A DNA stretch of 45,214 nucleotides from a virus. This document shows positions 45,042 to 45,214 of the stretch, in pieces. Position 1 is the stretch's first letter; the number at the start of each line of letters is the position of its first letter. Position numbers and translations under genes: made by a program. The notes under the pieces were generated by a model. The model ran no database searches. It saw only the letters and a list, made by a program, of their open reading frames with translations, and was not told where the DNA came from. The stretch covers positions 1-45,214 of IMG/VR virus record IMGVR_UViG_3300014839_000014; one strand, given 5' to 3'.

Positions 45042-45214
45042 GAAAGACCTCCTGGGCAAGACCCATTCGCATCGTGCCCCGCGAGTGGCTCTGCCGCAAC
45101 GACAAGCACGCACAATTCCGGAACGAGCGTTGTCTTGCGTCGTGGCTGTCATGCACGTAGGCCTTCCCGCATGCGTCGCATCCTGATTCGCAAGCCTGGT
45201 GGGTATGACCGCCT
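44952..45214. other. Right-end bacterial-like segment
   Basis: This is GC-rich (visibly higher than the phage body) and contains only the 5' half of the lipoprotein gene and its upstream DNA (45042-45214), where no gene or clear promoter is seen. It is not repeated at the left end. I treat it as host or unrelated DNA attached by assembly or recombination. Confidence 0.5.

Noticed and set aside
44824-45186. 120-residue + strand frame with PPPATPPPATPP repeats
   Set aside because: It is the complement of the lipoprotein repeats; the minus frame has a ribosome site and lipobox.

Overview
The window is an essentially complete tailed-phage genome from a contractile-tail (myovirus-type) phage, plus about 390 bp of probably unrelated bacterial DNA at the right end. 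Evidence for a phage: a continuous set of terminase, portal, head, sheath, tube, tape-measure, baseplate and fibre genes on the + strand. Evidence for a Gram-negative host: an embedded lipoprotein that looks like an outer-membrane spanin, and several Sec and lipobox signal sequences. No integrase, repressor, tRNA or CRISPR array was seen. Bases 1-54 recur exactly at 44768-44821, so the genome looks circular or circularly permuted, with a unit length near 44,767 bp.

Layout on the + strand. 41918-44804, continuing across the circle into 159-2337: early genes for recombination and DNA handling (Rad52-type annealing protein, SSB, HNH protein, RusA-type resolvase) among small unknown genes. 2394-14438: small and large terminase, a portal fused to a Nudix hydrolase domain, SPP1 gp7/Mu gpF-type head protein, DUF2213 protease/scaffold, decoration protein, DUF2184 capsid, then neck and connector genes. 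14453-23999: DUF3383 sheath, DUF3277 tube, tail chaperones with a probable -1 frameshift, a short tape measure and a full baseplate set. 24015-35378: a fibre/adhesin region in which four large proteins carry Sec signal peptides, with the lysis genes (holin-like proteins, overlapping spanin-like pair, DUF5675 protein) in the middle.

35356-41331 is an opposite-strand island: unknown protein, beta-class DNA methyltransferase, MazG-like protein, a 36-residue ORF, an IbrA-like PAPS-reductase-family protein, two ParB/IbrB-like proteins, an HNH-like protein and a small possible DNA-binding protein. After these come a 1.35-kb insertion sequence and two small genes whose promoter it splits. The methyltransferase/MazG/PAPS-reductase/ParB set looks like a nucleic-acid modification or anti-defence system.

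41340-41800 holds no conventional gene but is dense in inverted repeats. It has a good minus-strand promoter at one end and a T run at the other, and is best read as a large structured RNA gene of unknown family. Several very small genes sit exactly in the gaps between larger ones through ATGA, TTGA or TAATG overlaps, and two promoters place their start site at the ATG, which suggests leaderless mRNAs. No polymerase, helicase or primase gene was recognised, so replication probably depends on the host plus the phage recombination genes.
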